Assembly: GCA_017434455.1 (NCBI GenBank)
Contig: JAFRFG010000015.1
Location: 30,630-94,629, forward strand
DNA: 64,000 bases
Source of the DNA: Thermoguttaceae bacterium
GTDB taxonomy: Bacteria > Planctomycetota > Planctomycetia > Pirellulales > Thermoguttaceae
Direction: 5' to 3'
Positions within the stretch are counted from its first letter, which is position 1; each line of letters opens with the position of its first letter. This document shows, in pieces, positions 62,901 through 64,000 of the stretch. The position numbers were made by a program, and so were the translations under genes. Below the pieces are notes generated by a model, which made no database searches, was not told the origin of the DNA, and saw only the letters and a list, made by a program, of their open reading frames with translations.

Positions 62901-63201
62901 GGCCGCGCTTTTGGAAAACGGCGGCGGTGCCCAGGAAGGCGGCGAACAGCCGGAACAGACCCCAAGTACCGACGACACGATCGGCGCGATCCGCCTGGTC
63001 CTGCACGAGACCTCGGGGAAAGAGACCCGCGCCGAGATCACCACCCCGTTCCCCCTGCGGGCCGCCCGACGGACCGACCTGCTCGCTCAGCCGATCGAAA
63101 ACGCCCCGGTCACGCTCACCCAAAACGACACCGGCGGCAGTACCGTCAACGTGACGCTCCCCCCCGGCGCCATCGCGCCGCTGCTGCTGGAGCTGGGGTA
63201 G
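59965..63201 (+). CDS. Large cytosolic GH38-like protein of unknown activity
   Basis: 1078 residues without signal peptide. The first 60 residues (LLPCYSLEDFSIYRAEEEAGEIFSAFSAAYHPALIEALGKTPRWE) are a pattern I associate with planctomycete proteins annotated as glycosyl hydrolase family 38-like. Residues 185-480 look like a TIM-barrel-type N-domain (FFPTASRIVELTWLDRQSFDALGAML; LYGRLSAGFSPLLGEILPLCGYRGALFFTRDG). A charged low-complexity linker lies near 520-560 and again near 650-690. The last 380 residues are beta-rich (NFYTIRNRFFEMKIDEATGQVRSIKTF), as in the C-terminal domain of alpha-mannosidases. The zinc-binding His-Asp pair of active GH38 is not evident. It begins 76 bases after the zinc-ribbon gene. 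Confidence 0.65.
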   Translation: MIVLLPCYSLEDFSIYRAEEEAGEIFSAFSAAYHPALIEALGKTPRWERAGNPTANIPHRLVIIPPCCESKVPRQWLKNAEESGAVIVRDKSTREEIAAEALEKLGASPEGFDQDDVETFYALGYCHLSSELVSRKLRYMSNLDTQNFFKKIEEAVPRLRAGERDRYEKAIRRAFELLAESKTYFFPTASRIVELTWLDRQSFDALGAMLTRRRRRGEATNLVLSTCQAAWLEEEAPEVMALLREEIAARRVRVVGGDINEAPLYLLPPEVIARRLLDAHRFYAEKLGTVPTLYGRLSAGFSPLLGEILPLCGYRGALFFTRDGWRPNKENQSRIDWTGAGPNRLALLSRNPLSAESHKTFMEFSDKVGYNASSDYAQTIVLEHRPGRERPWLADMARMNRFAKVLGEVTDLEKYFDATKSTAYRKEWGFDQFKTNFLTRAVKENRPCPVGLWPRYFRLQKEMARGTAAVLFAALSVKERSFAALPRLDQLSEKGTVLEQTEEALESVLFRPLSQELDFGPEDQADPNAQAGQEEKIDQAAQKAEEQMQAALRRLAELPSEEQRHKIFDLSLAELLHGALCEEGAAGRGDFYANLTPSSRSRAIARPGDIPDEIAPLLRRRGEETILTLPPYSAVWLAEGTVAPSEPAETKENGTGPEQTKNEQTKAEQPKRVSLWRRLTGKGTPDKQRPAAMANHRRERFSDGTPDNFYTIRNRFFEMKIDEATGQVRSIKTFSAPSVRTGGGILRQPAMGNRLAWQPAYRLGGAQLQADSRPENAPGYGYSIAAADSIEILAEGPPRAVVRITGRLCLPDGSKAAAFQETITVAEGEPFIDVELTIDPETTLPAGRPWENYYGVRFAWNDTLATVFSGVGGRLWRTDRDYLQAPECVDIQSDKSIRLSIFPRGLPFFRRWGMRQMDMVLIPKSETERSFRFRVGIDLEDPAAEARRSLEPAMLHLSGVPATRRGLINFLTIEPAAVRAALLENGGGAQEGGEQPEQTPSTDDTIGAIRLVLHETSGKETRAEITTPFPLRAARRTDLLAQPIENAPVTLTQNDTGGSTVNVTLPPGAIAPLLLELG

Positions 63202-63261
63202 GCGGCAATTAACTTGAAGCTCGCGTCAAACTTAAATCTCGCGTAAGAAGGAATGTACCTC

Positions 63262-63921
63262 ATGAACAACATTTCTTTCAAACACCGATGGCCGGGAATC
63301 GTGATCTTTCTCCTCATGCTGGTGATGAGCCGCGGCGCTGTGGGGAAGGAGAACCAAGAGAAGCTTCTTCGTACCCTTAAGAACCAAATCGATGAATATC
63401 TCCGGAAAGTGGAGTTTAAATGCACTTATACTTTCTCGAAATACCTTGTCGATTCGAAAGAAGAAGCGGAGAGCTTCGATACGTCGAACGGCACGCTCTT
63501 ACTTCGCGGGACCGGCTCACTGATCAAGTCCAAGACAATGACCCTCGAAAGTTTTGTAATGGATCAGGCCATCCCGGAAGAGGGCTTTACCCGTGGCCAT
63601 AATCACATCACCGTCACAAACTTGGACTTGCGCGCCCATTATGTCAGGCAGACGGGGTTGACGGATGAAGCTCCCAATAGAACCATCTTTGTCATGAAAG
63701 AGGAGAAAACCGATGGTGGTATTCAACTCTTAACCGATGCGTATGCCCCCATTTCTTGTCCGTTAACGTATGGGGGAGGAAGGGCGTTCTTGAATTGCCT
63801 GGGCGCTTTGGCCAATACCCAAAAGTCCTACCCAACGACTTTTAGCATTTCTCACGACAACTGGACTTTTCAAGAAAATCTGCGATCTAAAGCAGACTAC
63901 GAGAAAAATCCAAACTGTTAA
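63262..63921 (+). CDS. Secreted protein of unknown function
   Basis: 219 residues from the ATG at 63262, which has AAGGA nine bases upstream; the earlier ATG at 63253 abuts that site. A signal peptide (WPGIVIFLLMLVMSRGAVGK) is followed by a soluble domain with alternating polar and hydrophobic residues (FKCTYTFSKYLVDSKEEAE; SNGTLLLRGTGSLIKSKTMTLESFVMD). No family recognised. Base composition is more AT-rich than the genes to its left, hinting at a different origin. Confidence 0.65.
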   Translation: MNNISFKHRWPGIVIFLLMLVMSRGAVGKENQEKLLRTLKNQIDEYLRKVEFKCTYTFSKYLVDSKEEAESFDTSNGTLLLRGTGSLIKSKTMTLESFVMDQAIPEEGFTRGHNHITVTNLDLRAHYVRQTGLTDEAPNRTIFVMKEEKTDGGIQLLTDAYAPISCPLTYGGGRAFLNCLGALANTQKSYPTTFSISHDNWTFQENLRSKADYEKNPNC

Positions 63922-63933
63922 ATTATAGAAAAT

Positions 63934-63991
63934 GGGGTCTCCTTGCCGTATTAGATACGGTGTGGTGATAACAAAAACCAAGGAGAACCCC
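63934..63991 (+). promoter_or_regulatory. Inverted repeat covering the ribosome site of the next gene
   Basis: GGGGTCTCCTTG (63934-63945) can pair with CAAGGAGAACCCC (63979-63991), with one bulged A; an inner hairpin CCGTAT-TAG-ATACGG lies at 63946-63960. The right arm contains the AAGGAG Shine-Dalgarno of the ATG at 63992. Confidence 0.55.
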
Positions 63992-64000
63992 ATGATGAAC
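63992..64000 (+). CDS. Start of the next gene (three codons only)
   Basis: ATG ATG AAC at the window edge, with AAGGAG six bases before the first ATG. Only the start is visible, so no product can be named; a coding start is likely because of the spacing. The second ATG (63995) could be the real one. Confidence 0.4.

Overview
This window looks like chromosomal DNA from an anaerobic member of the Planctomycetota. The basis is the gene family mix: a DUF1573 protein with the planctomycete-type N-terminus, a secreted DUF1080 protein, a prenyltransferase/squalene-oxidase-repeat protein, a cytochrome b fused to cytochrome c with a Rieske protein beside it, an orphan McsB arginine kinase, a PduS/BMC-T pair, and HydG. 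GC is high (roughly 60% by eye) except in a few AT-richer patches. That lineage is an inference from gene content; no 16S rRNA is present.

Layout. 1-8.1 kb: the end of purF, a coiled-coil gene, tmRNA (ssrA), an RRM protein, tRNA-Asn, mcsB, a TPR protein, rpsT, an FHA protein, a 3-hydroxyacyl-CoA dehydrogenase and tRNA-Gly(CCC). 8.2-10.4 kb: hydG and a TetR/CecR-type repressor, apparently one operon behind a promoter packed with inverted repeats. 10.5-12.6 kb: an AT-richer two-gene island, an EcoRI-family adenine methyltransferase translationally coupled to a DUF262-HNH protein. 12.8-25.4 kb: mostly envelope and secreted proteins (TPR, lipoprotein, transglutaminase-like, DUF1573, DUF1080), plus prfB with its programmed frameshift, an OleA-like condensing enzyme and NrnA. 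25.4-33.2 kb (minus strand): a half-length UvrA-like ATPase with a histone-like tail, ispF, an unknown small enzyme, queC, hisB, hisC, a YkgJ-type protein and glgC. 33.4-40.5 kb: an ArnT/PMT-like membrane protein, the cytochrome b/c fusion and Rieske gene, and the squalene-oxidase-repeat protein. 40.7-50.2 kb (plus strand): rpmG, recJ, pilT, two membrane-anchored PilB/GspE-like proteins whose nucleotide-binding motifs are gone, and two small membrane proteins. 50.3-54.2 kb: a DinG-type helicase, a UDP-xylose synthase-type epimerase and an iron-sulfur flavoprotein-like reductase. 54.2-64 kb: a large secreted protein of unknown function, the BMC-T/PduS pair, a zinc-ribbon coiled-coil protein, a 1078-residue GH38-like protein, and an AT-richer right end.

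The three most unusual things are: (1) pilT followed by two tandem GspE/PilB paralogues that carry N-terminal membrane helices, keep the tetracysteine zinc site and have lost Walker A and Walker B; (2) a cytochrome b that keeps the two histidines expected to bind heme bL but has Tyr and Leu/Trp where the heme bH histidines belong; (3) a UvrA-like protein made only of the C-terminal ABC half, with a Lys/Pro/Ala-rich tail in front and about 360 residues of unrecognised sequence behind. No prophage, insertion sequence or CRISPR array was found.
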